Assembly (NCBI GenBank): GCA_963969365.1
Contig: OZ017759.1
Coordinates: 2,294,001-2,358,000 of the forward strand
Origin: Asterochloris sp. CNOR1
Lineage: Eukaryota > Chlorophyta > Trebouxiophyceae > Trebouxiales > Trebouxiaceae
DNA: 64,000 nt
Direction: 5' to 3'
Translations under genes and position numbers: made by a program
Shown: positions 10,229-20,834 of the stretch, piece after piece
Layout: every line of letters starts with the position of its first letter
Numbering within the stretch: position 1 is the stretch's first letter
Notes under the pieces: generated by a model
Seen by the model: the letters and a program-made list of their open reading frames with translations, nothing else
Database searches by the model: none
What the model was told of the DNA's origin: nothing

Positions 10229-13200
10229 CTGCAGCGGCAAGTGGGACAGACATTCAGGGGCCGGCGAGTTGATGTGGAGCTCACCAGGGCATGGCAAACA
10301 CCACTCTGTCCACGTCTGAGTGCAATGAAGGCAGGCACATATTTGTCTATGAATTTGAGGACAGGGACCGGCCAGCACAAGCATGTCTGAGTTTTAGCTC
10401 AGAGGGGGGAAAGGGTGAAGGGGCCTTGGCAACAGCAAGGAGCAGCAGGAGACAGACCAGGCGCTGCACAGGATGACATGCAGTGATCGAGCAAGAGGGG
10501 GCCCTTCCACAAGTGCTGCGCTGGTTTTGAGTACCCAGCAACTATGCACTATATCTGGTGGGGTTTGTCAGCCGAGATTCTCTGCTCACCGCAGTGGCCT
10601 GGCCAAAATCAAATGTGCGTGGATAGACGCCCCACAGCAGCAGCAGCGCACAAAGCCCAGCGGCGTAGGACACCTGCAGCACACCTCTCAATTGCTCCTG
10701 GCTGGTGACAGCAATCTCTCCCAGCAGGAGGCAGTTGCAGGATACGCAAGCACGCCAGGAGCAACATAACAACCAACATAACAGCAGTGGAGTCCACCCA
10801 GAAGCAGGTAACTGGCTCAGGGCCCACCTAGACAAAGCAAGGCAGTGAGAGACATTGGATGTACAAGCAGTTGCAGTCACCCACCAGGAAGCAGACGCGG
10901 CACATAAACTGCAGGGTGGTCCCCCGCCCGATCCAGGTGTAGTGGAGCACCAGGTAGCAGGGGATGGCTGCGTAGATGATCCAGACCAGGGAAATGGACA
11001 GGGTGGTGATGACGGTGGGTCCGTTGATCTGCAGGCCAGAAGGGAAGTGGTCCTGCTGTTTGGAGGTGGGGGACCTGCTGCTGCATCTGGTGGGCAGTAA
11101 GTCCTGCTGTTCTGAGGGGTGGAGACCCGCTGCTGCCATGTGTGGACCCGACAGGCTGGAAACCAACTCGACCTCCTGGCAGCTACTCTAAGCATAAGCT
11201 GAGAGTCCAAACAAACAACGTATAGGGGCCAACTGCTGCCGGGCAGCAATGGATTGGCGAATGGCCTATTTGGTATAAAGCATGAAGGCCATAACTCAGC
11301 AGTCAATCATGTTTTGTGCAGCGTCACCAGCAGAACCTTGCCAATGCACACAATGGGCAGCAGGCCACAAAGCAGCACTTAAGCAGGTCTGTGTGCAGCC
11401 TCACCAGCTCCTGCAGACCCTTGCCGAAGGAGACAATGAGCAGGACCAGGCAGACGAAGGGCATCCACAAGTCTCCAATGGCCGAGTTGAGCAGCTTGCC
11501 AGCGCCCTTCAGTGTGGTCTTGAAGGTGATCTTGCTGCCAAACATGCCGGACAGGACTCGGAAGCAGCCCTTGACGTAGGTGAACCAGAGGATGGCGTTG
11601 GAGATGTTGGCAAACCACAGGGCCTCAATGTGCCACCACTGCAGCAGGACGGGAGGCTGGGGTGAGCAATCATGAGGTGTCACAGCATGAAGTTTGTTGG
11701 CAACACCAGGGCACCTGTTGATGAAAGACCACAGCAACGGGCACAGGGGTGAGCAGTGTGCACACAGGCCAGCCATGCTACCTGGCCCTGGCAGGTGGCT
11801 GCAATGACGGCGGTGGTGACGGCGGTGGTGTAGCCAGCTAGGCAGTTTAATGCTTGTCGGGGCAGCATTGGAGCTCAGCAGGCTTTCGAAACTCCATCTT
11901 GAGGTCACACCGGCAACCTTCATGCCTGCCTGTGCCTGACAGCATATCAGCCTGGCAGCCAGCACACACATGGACATGGGTGTCGAGTGCAGCAGCAGGT
12001 CCAGGGTCTTCAGGGTTTCCCCTCACCTTCTTGCAGTAGTTGAGGACCAGGCTCTGTGCGATGTAGTACATGGTCAGCGCGAGGGCAGCCCACCAGGAGA
12101 TGGCAATGGGGAACACGCCCACCCAGATGGTCAGCAGGGGGATGATGATATACAGGGGGGTGGTGATGGCACCCACTATGTAGGACCACACACCTACGCC
12201 AGGCGGTGCAGGAGTCAGCAGTCACGAGCAGCAGACCCACAGCTGTGCAGGTCAGGGAGCTGCCAGACATTGCTGACGCTGCCTTACACCAGTGCCGCAG
12301 TGCCAGTGCCGCAGTGCCGCAGTCAGAGACTTGGCCTTAGGGATGACAGCTGCTTCACATTCCTGGTGCTGCCTGGTTCCAGCACGTTGCTGCAAGACAT
12401 ACCACATGCAGGATGCCAGCATACTGTGCATCACTGCAACAGGCTGCCTAGCCACTGCTCAGTGCCCCAACTGCAAGCACCTCAGCAGGACAGATCAACA
12501 CATGGTTCGACAAAGTGCTCGGCCTCACCGCTGCAGTACAGGATGCGCATGCCAAAGGAGAGCCGGGGCACCAGCAGGGGGCAGTGGTGGCGGGAGAAGA
12601 ACAGCTGGAAGTGACCCTGCAAGCCACAGCAACAGGGGTGTCAAGAGGGCAGCAGCGGCCTGACTGGCTGGTCACGGGGACCGGGCTCATGTCCTGCAGG
12701 TCTTGCAGCAGCGCCAGCTGGCAGCTGGGCATCTGTGGTGGTGTGGCCACTGCCGCACACCGTCCATCCGAGGCGCAGGATACACAGCCTCGCTCACTTC
12801 TCTGACATAAGGCATGCTGCGCCAAAAATGAAGGCTGAGGATCCACTTGCAAGCTGTCTCTGCTCACCTTGCACCACCGCGACCTCTGCTGGAAGCAGTT
12901 ACGCACTTGCTCAGGGGCTTCACCGATGGCCAGGTACTCCTCCACATATCTACAGCAGCAGGGTTGTCATGCTCAGAGCCAGCAGCAGCCCACAGTGCCA
13001 CTCCCAGCACAGCAGATACAAGTGCCCCCAGAAAGAGCAAAGCAGCTCTCATGCAGGGATACAGATGCCGACATGCCCAGCAGCAGACCGCAGGGATGTT
13101 GCAAACAGCCCTTGTTGAGCAAGCAGGCACACAGGCAGCACGAATGAGCAGGAGATAGGAAGCATCACAGGGGCTGCCCCGAACCTGCAGTGCCACTTGT

Positions 13201-16200
13201 TCTGCTTCAGCACCATGCCGAGGGCGTAGTCCTCAGTCAGAGTGTACTCGGGCGACCAGTTCGCCTGCTTGAAGGAGTTGGAGCGGATCAGGAAGTTGGT
13301 ACCTGCAGCCAGCAATGTGTTATGGGTGGCCAGCCAGCATTGCTGACGGAGGGGCTGAGAGCTTGCATGCTGAGGCTGTGTGGAAGGCTCAGGGCTGCGC
13401 AGCACTGACTGCATGAGCTGTGCTGCCGCCTGAAACACCCATCTGAGCAGCTTGGGGTGTCATGGTCAAGATATTTGAACCAGGCACACAAGGCACACAG
13501 GGCAACACCATGAGCCTGCAGAGGGCCTGACGGCAGCCAGGGTGACTCAGCTGTGCTTCTTAGAGGCTAATGCATCACGCTCCAAGATATGTTGTAGGCT
13601 ATAGACAATGTGGGCGGCCCCACCTGTGCAGGAGATGAAGCCCAGGGCATCGTAGCCGTGCTGCGCATACTCCCAGAAGTGGATGTTGGCGTGGTTGAAG
13701 ATGTCTGCATGCTGGTTCAGGTTGAAGAAGGCCTGGGGGGAGAGCACCATGCCCACGTCGTCACCTGCAGATCCCGGCGGAGGGTGATACAGAATGAAAG
13801 CGAAACAAAAGTCATTTGGCTGGCTGAAAAAAATCAGACGATGTAAATGTTGACAGGCAAGGCAGGCTCTAACAAAGCATTGCCACCCCGACGAGACGAA
13901 TGCCGGCTTTGCTGGCGCAGAAAGGGTTTCTGAAACCCTGAGCATCGAGGGCAAGGTTCCTATGGGCTTGAGCACATATGCTGTCTGCAGTGGCCATGAA
14001 GCACTGCACGTGCTGGTGCACATGGCTCACCAGCGTCAAAAAGAGGGATAGTTTTGGTGAAGAAGTCTTTGTTGGCGACCTGGTCAGCGTCAAAGATGCA
14101 GACGAGCTCATTGGGGGGCACAGCCTTGTCGCCGGGGTAAACCTGCACCACAGGCCGCAGCACAGCGTGAGTGAGCTCCACATGACGACTGACGTGAGGC
14201 TGCGGAAGTGCCAAAGCCTGCCCTGGTCATAACTGAGGGCACATGCCAAGCGCAGCTCTACAGCAGTCCAGCCTCAGCGCTTGCACAGCAGCCTTTGCAC
14301 AGGCTCACGGAATCCCCCTGCCTCCCGAACACCGAAGCCAATGCTGTGCCACAGCACGCTTTGCACAGGCCCCTGACAGCCCAATCTGAGGTGAGCCAGT
14401 GTGGTGTCAGGGATGTATAGAGCCGCAGGTCAACCTCATGATGAGAGGATGCAGGCTGCCCATGGCTGCCCGCATTCTAGAAGGGTGCTGAAGCTTCTGT
14501 TGGGGGCCACTGACTGTTGGGGGCCACTAACAGGCTGTGTAGCTCTGCCACACCTGCTCAACATCAACATCCTTTCCGGCCATTGTCCTTGCACCAGCCA
14601 GTTGCTGAGGTTTGCATTGCCTGAGGGGCGTAAACAAGACAAGTACATGGCTCACCTGACGCAGGCAGTTGTTCAAGTTGGCAGACTTTCCGTTCATCTC
14701 CCCTGGGGTGCGTTTCCGCCCTGAGATGTAGACAATGCTGACGTTCTTCTCAGCAGCCTTGGACTGCACCCACTTGCGCTTGGTGATGTCGCCACCATCG
14801 TCGCAGAGGTAGACCGTGCGGGCGCACCCGTCGGGCAGCACAGCCTCCAGCGCTGCAGAGCAGGTCCTGCAACGATGAGGCAGGAGCTTAGTGACGCAGC
14901 AGGCTTCTTTGGGCCAGCACAGTCTTCACAGCAGAAGAGCTGATGCTGCAGCAGACAGCAGGGAGCAGCAGGCAGTGGGCAGGCCATGTAACAACACACC
15001 TGGCCGGCTACAGCCTGTGTGGGGCTCAGCCATGGCCACAGCATGCAGGACAGGTGAGTCATGGGCAGATGAGAGTGCTGACCAAGCCCCAAGACCTTCA
15101 GCAGGAAGGCAGCTGGAGCCTGAGGGGAAGGAGGGGGTAGGTACGACAAAACTGCTGTACATGCATGCTGTGCACAGGCATGAAGGGGTGTTGAGCCTCT
15201 CAGCTGGCTGCTGGGACCTGGCAAATGAGTCTGCAACTCCCTTGCAACCATGCAGCCTCCTCAAATGCAGTGGGCACGCGACATTGTTCTCAAAATGTCA
15301 CCTGGCAATGAGCTCCAGCGACTCCTTGTAGCAGGGGATGAGGATGCGCACGTGGTAGGTCAGCATGACCTGAGGCTTCCCCGCCTCGTCACGTGGGAAG
15401 GTCTCATGCACCGGGTGCATGAGCAGGTTCACGCCATACAGGAGAGTGGTTGTCGCGCCTAGCATCTCAATGCCAAAGACAATGACTCCATAGATGAGGT
15501 ACTTGCCCAGGTCCATCGTCTTGGCCACACGGATCTGCAGACAGGAAGCTGTGATCTGAGAGGGGTGGCCAGCACACTGTGCACCTGCGCTCTCACGTGG
15601 GCATCATGTCGGCCACAAGGATCTGCAGGCATGGAAGGGGGCAGACCTCCGCCAGCTGGTCACAGAATGTGCCCTGACAGGGGGAAGGCCTGTGCAACAT
15701 GCAGGAGCTGCAGCTCAGGGTGCTGCCCTTCAGGAAGAGCCAGCCAGGGGTTGCATTCAGGGCCTGCTGGAGGACTGCAGCTCGCCCCAGGGCAGCCTAC
15801 ATGCCAAGCCAGGTGCTGGGGGCATGCAGCCAAGAGGGGCTCCCCCCCAGGGACAGGCTACCTGCCATGTCCAGTGCAGAGCATCAATGGGGCAGCCAGT
15901 GCCTGCCAGCAGCACAATGAATTGCAGAACTAGAACCTGTGAAGCAAGGACATCATCTGCCCTACATGGCTTCACCAATGCCTGCCACAGCCGTGGCAAA
16001 CTCAGACCAGTCCAAGACCAGCGAGGGCGCCCCGTCGTTCACAGGAACAACAGCATTTGCTCACATAAACGTAGAAGCCCAGGATGACCAGGTAGACAAA
16101 CATGGTGACCAGACCCGTCCAGTTGGTGCGTCGCTGGCGCTTGTAGTGGCGCACTTCGCCGCTGTCGCCTGTGCCAATGATGCCGGGGGCCGGGGCCTCC

Positions 16201-19033
16201 TCTGAATCCCAGTAGGGGTCGTGCTCGCCTACAGGAGCGGAGACCTGTTGGTTCACAGTAAGTTGGTTGTGAGAGGCATCCCTGGCTTTTCAAAATTCCT
16301 GCAGAAAGAAGTGCCTGCTGGCTCACAGCATGGTGCCTCTGAGAGGCATGCTAGCTCCTTGGCGTCCCGTCCGTGGCCGTGCTGACCCGCAGCAGCAGGC
16401 ACATGTGGGACCAGTTTGGCAGCCCCTGTCGGGGAGCAGCTGCATGCCGCCGTGCCCTGTCTGGCGCACCTGCAAGAGAAAGCCTAAGGCAAAGAACAAC
16501 TGCAAGTTGGCCTTTTGAGGCCTGCATGACCATAGACCATGTTATGCCCTGTGTAGCGACCTGTCTGGGGAAGCTGCCTCATCAAGGGCTCTCCGGCCCA
16601 CTGCCGACAATGCTGGGCCTGTCAGCTGAGCTGCCAGTCCGCCACCCTGTCTCCTGAATCCCCTTCACTGCTGCTGTTGCACCTACTGTTTGACCCGCCC
16701 CATTGACAGCATTCTTGAAGCGCAGGCTGTGCAGCCTGTGCTGTTTGCCCTCACTTAAACATGCACATTGCAAACCCCAACCTGCTTATGGCTGCCTGAT
16801 GCCTGTAGGTGCCGCAAAGCCAGCCCCCCCCCCCCCCCCCCCCCCCCCACCTGTGGCCTCCACGTCGGCTGCATTCCAGGGAGACGCTGTGTACTCCAGC
16901 ATGGCATCCTCCTCGTCCACTAGGCTCTCCTCCCGCCAGTTCCTCCCAGCGGCGTAGCCGTAGCTCAGGTGGCGCTTGGGATTGGAGTCAAAGCTGTTGA
17001 GCAGCTCAGGATCGTACTGCAGCAGGAGCAGGTGACATCATCAGCGCTACAGCAGTGAGAAGCTCAAGTGACGCTAGGAATTTTCCGAAGCTGCTCTCCA
17101 CCACACTGCAGTCAAGGAGCCGGGATTGCAGTGCCAGACAGACTGCTGAGAGGCAGCAACATGCAGGGGCAGTGGTTGGGCGGCCCCTGCAGGGCTGCAA
17201 TGTGCGGCCCCGCTGCGTACAGAGTGGGGCCCCAGAGTTAGCCAGCATAGCAGAAGGGCAGGCATGTACGGTAGCTCCCATTCTGGCCAAGCTGCAGCTG
17301 GGCAGCAGTTCTGCCTGGACCGCCGCTGCAGCCGCCCACACTCAGCCTATGCTGCCGGCCCTCGAGCACAGCTGCAGCGTGTCCCCCACCAAGCCTGCAG
17401 CCATGCACTCAGGGCCCAGAAACCTGGTTTCCCTGCTGGCCCTGCTGCCAGGTGCCACCCTGCAACCAGGCACCTGCAGCATGCCTCCAGGGTTCCGCAA
17501 ACCTGGGCCCCCCGCTGCACTTGCTGCCAGGCGTTCATGCCTGGATACAACTGCAGCCTGCATGCCTCCCATATGTTTGCATGCCCTTCTTGTCTGCTGG
17601 ACCGGCATCTGCACAGCTCCCATTGCTCTGCAGCATGCCTCAAGGTCCACAATCATGACACCTTTTGCTGCCCTTGCAGCCAGGCGTTCATGCCTGGGTG
17701 CAGCTGCAGCCGGCGTGTCTCACATGTCGCTGCATGCCCTTCTCGTCTGCATAGCCGTCATCTGCATAGCTCCCATAGCTGTCATAGGGATCCCTGGGCC
17801 CAGCGCCGCCGCTGCCATCATCCATCTCAAGAGCCTCGGCCAGCCTGCAAGCCAGCGAGACCACGACTCAGTGCCGAGCAGTGTGGCTGCCAACACCTGC
17901 TCCCAGTCCCCCCTGCTCGCGCAGGCAGCATCGTGCTGAGGCTGAGAGGCACTCAGTGGCGCAGCTGTGCTGCAGACAGGGCCACAGTCCACAGTAATCG
18001 CCGCTGGGGCATGTCTCACAGTCAAGCTGCCCCAATGCAGGTCTGCATCCTCCGCCGAATGGGCACCCTCCAGGCAGTTTGTCATGGTGGCAGCACAGGT
18101 GCCGTACCAGCCAAGGCGCTCAAATTTGAATGCAAAATGATTGCGCCTCAGCACAAGACTGGCCTTGGCATCTTTGAGCACGATGGCACGTGTTGCTGGT
18201 GTCAGCCAGGGCTGCAGCAAGCCCGCAGCACAACATGCCAGCTGCCGACGCAGCTTCGGGCACAAACAGAGTTCAGGCACCTTCGCCTCCCACAAGCTGC
18301 TGGCGCGGCACACACCGTGCAGATGCTGCTCAGCATGCAGCAGCCTAATGTGATGCAGACAGGCCATCGCTGCTGAGGGCAGCTTCCACATCCCTCCCAG
18401 GCCAGGTGGCCTTGACGGCAAGCAGCGTCAAGGCACCTAGGGCTCAAGGTCGCATGCGTCTCAAGACCCTGGACAAGGCTGCAGGCTGCCTTCGGGCAGG
18501 GCTGCCACCTGGCCATGACACATGACAAACCGGTTTGGTGCGCAGTCCATCTGTTGGTGTTGTCATTCGCAGCGCTGCTGCCTCAAAGTCCTCAGGCTGC
18601 TGGCGGGCGCTGATAGGAGCCGTTCTCACAGGCAGCCCCATGCATAACAGCTGAAGCTGATCACCACCTGTTTGAAATCTAAGGTTCACCTGAGGAGAAT
18701 CCCCAAAGCATCCTTTCTGCCTCCCTTGCTCCCAGCGAATGAGGGAGCCCGATTGTGCCCGTAAGCCTGCACAACAATGAGACGGTTGTTCAGGTGCCAC
18801 TGTAAGGGGAGAGAGGACCACACCCCTCCCTAACAGCAGAGAGGTGTTGCTGCTGCCCGGAGCTCGCGACTGCGCAGGAGCCCACTAAAGCCGCTCACAA
18901 GTTCGCTGCCAGCATAGCTCGCTGCCGCGGGCTCGTCCTCTGCCCTGCTGGAATAGAGATCGGAACTGGAGCCCGCACTGTGTGATGGGGCATGCTCGAA
19001 CTCGCCCTCCTGGTAGGCAGGCTCCTCGGGCAT
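6279..19033 (-). CDS. Cellulose-synthase-like GT2 fused to a degenerate GH9 domain
   Basis: Twenty-five exons join in consistent phase: 19033-18899, 17834-17724, 17016-16851, 16228-16065, 15534-15302, 14866-14656, 14142-14031, 13764-13624, 13302-13185, 12949-12868, 12616-12529, 12193-12027, 11638-11405, 11028-10885, 10827-10754, 10686-10590, 10386-10285, 10228-10078, 9797-9677, 9354-9167, 8805-8684, 8349-8139, 7833-7623, 7266-7105, 6642-6279. They sum to 3909 bases, about 1302 residues. Order: acidic disordered N-terminus, two membrane helices, GT2 core with LCDDG, FDADQ, TEDYALG and QQRSRW intact, several more helices, then a GH9 domain. The intact GT2 motifs predict UDP-glucose-dependent beta-glucan synthesis at a membrane. 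The GT2-to-GH9 bridge exon (10386-10285) fits phase 0 on both sides. Exon 2's acceptor and the 10754/10686 junction are the least certain. All donors are GT. Confidence 0.88.
16824..16848. repeat. Poly-C/poly-G tract of 25 at a 5' splice site
   Basis: Twenty-five consecutive C on the plus strand are G on the transcribed strand. They follow the exon end ACAG|GTG at 16851 almost at once, so the intron begins GTG followed by the G run. The tract can form a G-quadruplex in RNA or DNA and will be length-variable. Confidence 0.9.
17449..17790. repeat. Tandem exon-edge duplication in the GT2-GH9 gene
   Basis: A segment beginning CCAGGCGTTCATGCCTGG occurs at 17527 and 17680 (153 apart) and keeps matching for about 100 bases. 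A weaker partial copy starts near 17449. The copy at 17680-17790 includes the 3' end of exon 2 and its donor; the others lie in the following intron. Confidence 0.7.
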
Positions 19034-19264
19034 TTCAAGAGGTTCAGGCAGGTGCCCACTGTTCAGCCGCGCCTGAGGGGCAGCTGCACAGAAGCACAGT
19101 GGCTGAGGTAGTTGCTGCTGATGCCGGACGGTACTGAAAACAAATATTGCACCTCAAGTTTGAACATGACCTCATGACTGCTGGGAGATGAAGCCGTGTT
19201 GTGCCACATGAACGTGCTCGTGAAGGACATTGGATAGTTGGTTGTCCACAACACTTGCTGCTGC
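19034..19264. promoter_or_regulatory. Divergent intergenic region, GT2-GH9 and EAF6
   Basis: About 230 bases separate the proposed start codons of the minus-strand fusion gene and plus-strand EAF6. A splice acceptor at 19086 on the minus strand suggests a 5' UTR or extra coding exon of the fusion gene inside it. No promoter motif was identified. Confidence 0.45.
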
Positions 19265-20531
19265 ATGGGAGCTACAAAGGGTACAGGGCTGCTGGCTGCA
19301 GTGGGGAAGCAGTCAAAGGCCAAGCCTGCACCTGGTAAGGGAAGGCAACCTGCCTTCCCCACTGCCCAGCAGGCGCCCTCCCAACCAGAGCCTACGCACA
19401 CCACAGAGCAGGTGCTGGCAGCAGCCAAGCACCAGCAGCAGATGATGGCGGAGGTGGCCAAGGTGGAGAAGCAGGTCTGCAGCTGAGCTGAGTGCAGTGT
19501 TCAGTGTGGCTGCATGCATTAGAAGCCTGCTGGTTTGCGGCTGAGATGTGTGCAGCTGCATGACTGGCCATCTCATGCAACTCATTAACGTTCAGGCGTA
19601 GCTGGCATACTTTGTTGAGAAGCTTGCAGCAGATCCATGCACCAGACTGCGTCTGTGCTGCAGTGGAAGTCATGCCGCAAGCCCCATCATGGCACGGCAC
19701 AGCTGAACCTGTTGGGGGCCTGCCACAGCACAATAAGCTATGGCACGAGCTGCTTGGCACGAGAGTTGCTGCCCGGCGTACAGCCCCGTCTTTCACACAC
19801 AGCTGGCCTGTGTCACTGCTGCTGGTGCCTGCTCCATGTCATTGCAGCAACATTGCTTACTGGCCTGGCTGCAGACAAGGCGGTATTGAGGGATTGATGG
19901 ACTGTGCAGATCTTTGACTATGAAACAAAGTACCTGGAGAGCTGCAATCCAGCTGGCAGCGCCCTGAAAGGCGAGCAGTGCATGCACCAGTGGCAGGGCA
20001 CTTCTGTGTTGTTGGACTCACTTCATCACATACCTTTTTGTGGGGTTCCTTGCCGTCCGCACCACTGCCCTGGTAAGGCCCTGCTTCAGCATCTGTGTCT
20101 TGCCACCTGCAAGACTCTTCCTTGCAGTGTTGCTGAGCCCAGTGCACATTGCTTGCAGTTCTGCTGCTGGGTCATGTGGCCCTTCTCCTGCACAATGCTG
20201 CAAGCTGTCGTAGCCGCTGCCAGCACACAGGTGCACCGTCTGGGCTGCAGGCTATGCAGGCCTGCTGACGCCAGCTGGCGCCAGGCCGAGAAACCCAAAC
20301 TTGAGGTCCAGGTTTCAACCTCAGGAAAGGGTGTTCTCTGGGTCGTCCCTGACAGGCACAGTGCAGAACTCCCAGCAGTCTGGGCTGCAGGTGCATGAGG
20401 CACCACCCCCGCAGCCGCCACAGATGCTCTACCCGCAGCTGACGGGCCAGAGTTCTGGCTTCCCCCCTCCCAGTCGTGTTCCCAGCAGTACAGGCCTGGC
20501 TGTTGCCATGCCTGTGGAGGCAGTCCTCTGA
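19265..20531 (+). CDS. EAF6: EAF6-like subunit of histone acetyltransferase complexes
   Basis: EAF6 is a small coiled-coil subunit of NuA4 and related acetyltransferase complexes in the nucleus. Three exons (19265-19474, 19910-19970, 20251-20531) give 183 residues. Diagnostic segments are EVAKVEKQ|IFDYETKYLE, then GSALKG|YAGLL, then RSRFQPQERVFSGSS. These follow the family order of coil with KQ.Y..ET.YL, then G.ALKG..G.L, then a basic RFQPEDR.FS.SS motif. The tail is Pro/Gln-rich. The second intron uses a GC donor (AAAG|GCGAGC), and only this restores the family reading frame. The ATG at 19265 is the best start; another in-frame ATG lies at 19238. Confidence 0.88.
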
Positions 20532-20834
20532 GACAAGATCTGTCGTTTTGCATTTTGGCAGCGCTAACATTCAGCTGGTGCGAGACATGCATTCCTAATT
20601 TCATACATGTTGTGTAGGAAAAGTGATGAACGAAACTTGACTGAAGGCATGATATAGCAACAAGGAATGAGAGGCAGGGCCTCAGACTCAGTTTAGAAGT
20701 GATGCAGGAGCATTCCTGCTGATCAGGCTGATCAGTGGCCTCAACAGGTATGCAATGGACCAGGGATGTATGGGGGCAGGGGTGGCCCTGATGGCCAGTG
20801 ATGTACACAAGTAAGCACAAGGCGCAGCAGTGGC
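20532..20834. other. Convergent gap between EAF6 and the TauD-like gene
   Basis: The two genes end tail to tail here. The stretch should hold both 3' UTRs. I see no other feature. Confidence 0.5.

Noticed and set aside
10542-10589. Possible stop of the GT2 gene by read-through of the 10589 donor
   Set aside because: Read-through adds 15 unconserved residues and then a stop. Splicing at GTGAGC gives phase-0 joins to the GH9 part. Kept only as the alternative to the fusion model.
15757-15999. Hydrophobic minus-strand frame between GT2 exons 4 and 5
   Set aside because: It could be an extra membrane helix, but direct joining of TAT to ATC gives a continuous helix-loop as in related synthases and keeps phase.
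17055-18376. Long plus-strand open frames of about 294 and 370 codons
   Set aside because: They lie antisense to the N-terminal exons and introns of the GT2-GH9 gene. They contain the local tandem duplication, are Cys/His/Ser/Gln-rich like shadow frames, and show no family motif.
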